Shown: piece by piece, positions 5,360 to 5,667 of the stretch
How positions within the stretch are numbered: the first letter of the stretch is position 1
How the letters are laid out: each line of letters starts with the position of its first letter
Origin: JAUVXJ01 sp034430275
Lineage (GTDB): Bacteria; Chloroflexota; Anaerolineae; UBA7937; B3-Chlor
Direction: 5' to 3'
DNA: 5,667 nucleotides
Assembly: GCA_034430275.1 (NCBI GenBank)
Contig: DAOUEW010000323.1
Coordinates: 1 to 5,667 of the forward strand
Translations under genes and position numbers: made by a program
Notes under the pieces: model-generated
Databases searched by the model: none
What the model was told of the DNA's origin: nothing
The model's input: only the letters and a program-made list of their open reading frames with translations

Positions 5360-5667
5360 CTAGGGTTTCAGCCACGGCAGCCTGTCGAGGTCGGCGTTCC
5401 CGCCCGACAGAATCACTCCCACGCGCGAGCCCGACAGGTCTATCTTGCCCTCGAGAAGCGCGCCCACCGGAACCGCCGCCGATGGCTCGATGACCATCTT
5501 CGCGCGCTCCCATACGTGTCGCATCCCCGCAATGATCGCCTCCTCGCTGACGGTCACGATCTGCTCCACGTGCTCCCTGATCAGGGGGAAGGTCACGTCT
5601 CCCAGCGAGGTCAGGAGCCCATCAGCCACCGTCTGGGGGTTCACAGAGGGGACGATACGGCCCTCTT
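5360..5667 (-). CDS. Threonine/serine dehydratase-type PLP enzyme, C-terminal part only
   Basis: This is the C-terminal ~102 residues of a fold-type II PLP enzyme of the threonine ammonia-lyase / serine dehydratase / serine racemase group. The gene enters from the right edge, and the stop codon is complementary to 5360-5362. The visible protein begins GRIVPSVNPQTVADGL, whose TVADGL segment is typical of threonine dehydratases. FPLIREHVEQIVTVSEEAI and RHVWERAKMVIEPSAAVPV follow, then VGVILSGGNADLDRL near the end; SGGN is the conserved C-terminal motif near the cofactor. The GTG at 5642-5644 is an internal Val codon, since the frame continues to the window edge. No ACT regulatory domain follows the catalytic domain, so it matches the short, catabolic-type (TdcB-like) or serine racemase-like architecture rather than the feedback-regulated biosynthetic IlvA form. 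The N-terminal PLP lysine lies outside the window, so the exact substrate cannot be settled. It is convergent with the 60-residue gene. Confidence 0.9.
   Translation of the reverse strand, partial: EGRIVPSVNPQTVADGLLTSLGDVTFPLIREHVEQIVTVSEEAIIAGMRHVWERAKMVIEPSAAVPVGALLEGKIDLSGSRVGVILSGGNADLDRLPWLKP

Noticed and set aside
5348..5362. Imperfect palindrome TAGCCGGCGCCGCTA at the convergent junction
   Set aside because: It contains a mismatch and cannot form a hairpin with a usable loop. It mostly reflects the GC-rich CGGCGCCG core and a stop codon.

Overview
The window is a gene-dense, GC-rich stretch of bacterial chromosome. It holds nine protein genes, two of them cut by the window edges, and short intergenic gaps. 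I see no rRNA, tRNA, CRISPR array, insertion sequence or phage gene. The best taxonomic clue is the bacterial STAY-GREEN homologue at 2321-2821, which resembles the versions I recall from Anaerolineae (Chloroflexota). Recurrent TG-G-TA extended -10-like boxes, strong GGAGG Shine-Dalgarno sites and a mosaic of small poorly characterised genes fit the same phylum. This placement is an inference, and other non-photosynthetic lineages also carry such genes.

Layout. Positions 1-285 hold the end of a DUF4345-type small membrane protein, and 444-785 a DUF1475-type small membrane protein. After a 153-base leader with two inverted repeats comes a 440-residue MFS drug/H+ antiporter-like exporter (939-2261). 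It is followed 59 bases later by a 166-residue STAY-GREEN (Mg-dechelatase) homologue (2321-2821). A new transcription unit probably starts near 2875 and drives a U32-peptidase-like TIM-barrel protein (2938-3891). Next are a membrane-anchored alpha/beta hydrolase (3969-4724) and, 31 bases on, a conserved 93-residue protein of unknown function (4756-5037). A 60-residue single-span membrane protein (5161-5343) then faces a convergent threonine/serine dehydratase-type PLP enzyme on the minus strand (5360-5667, entering from the right edge).

How the genes work together. Eight genes read left to right. They do not form one recognisable pathway, and only the MFS/STAY-GREEN pair and the hydrolase/93-residue pair are close enough to suggest co-transcription. 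The most notable gene is the STAY-GREEN homologue, the family that removes Mg from chlorophyll a in plants, found here with no photosynthesis gene nearby. A functional link to the adjacent exporter is possible but unproven. I found no convincing multi-gene undescribed system. The loci most worth following are the STAY-GREEN gene, the atypical U32-like protein with its CAPC motif, the conserved 93-residue protein, and the unusual start of the alpha/beta hydrolase.
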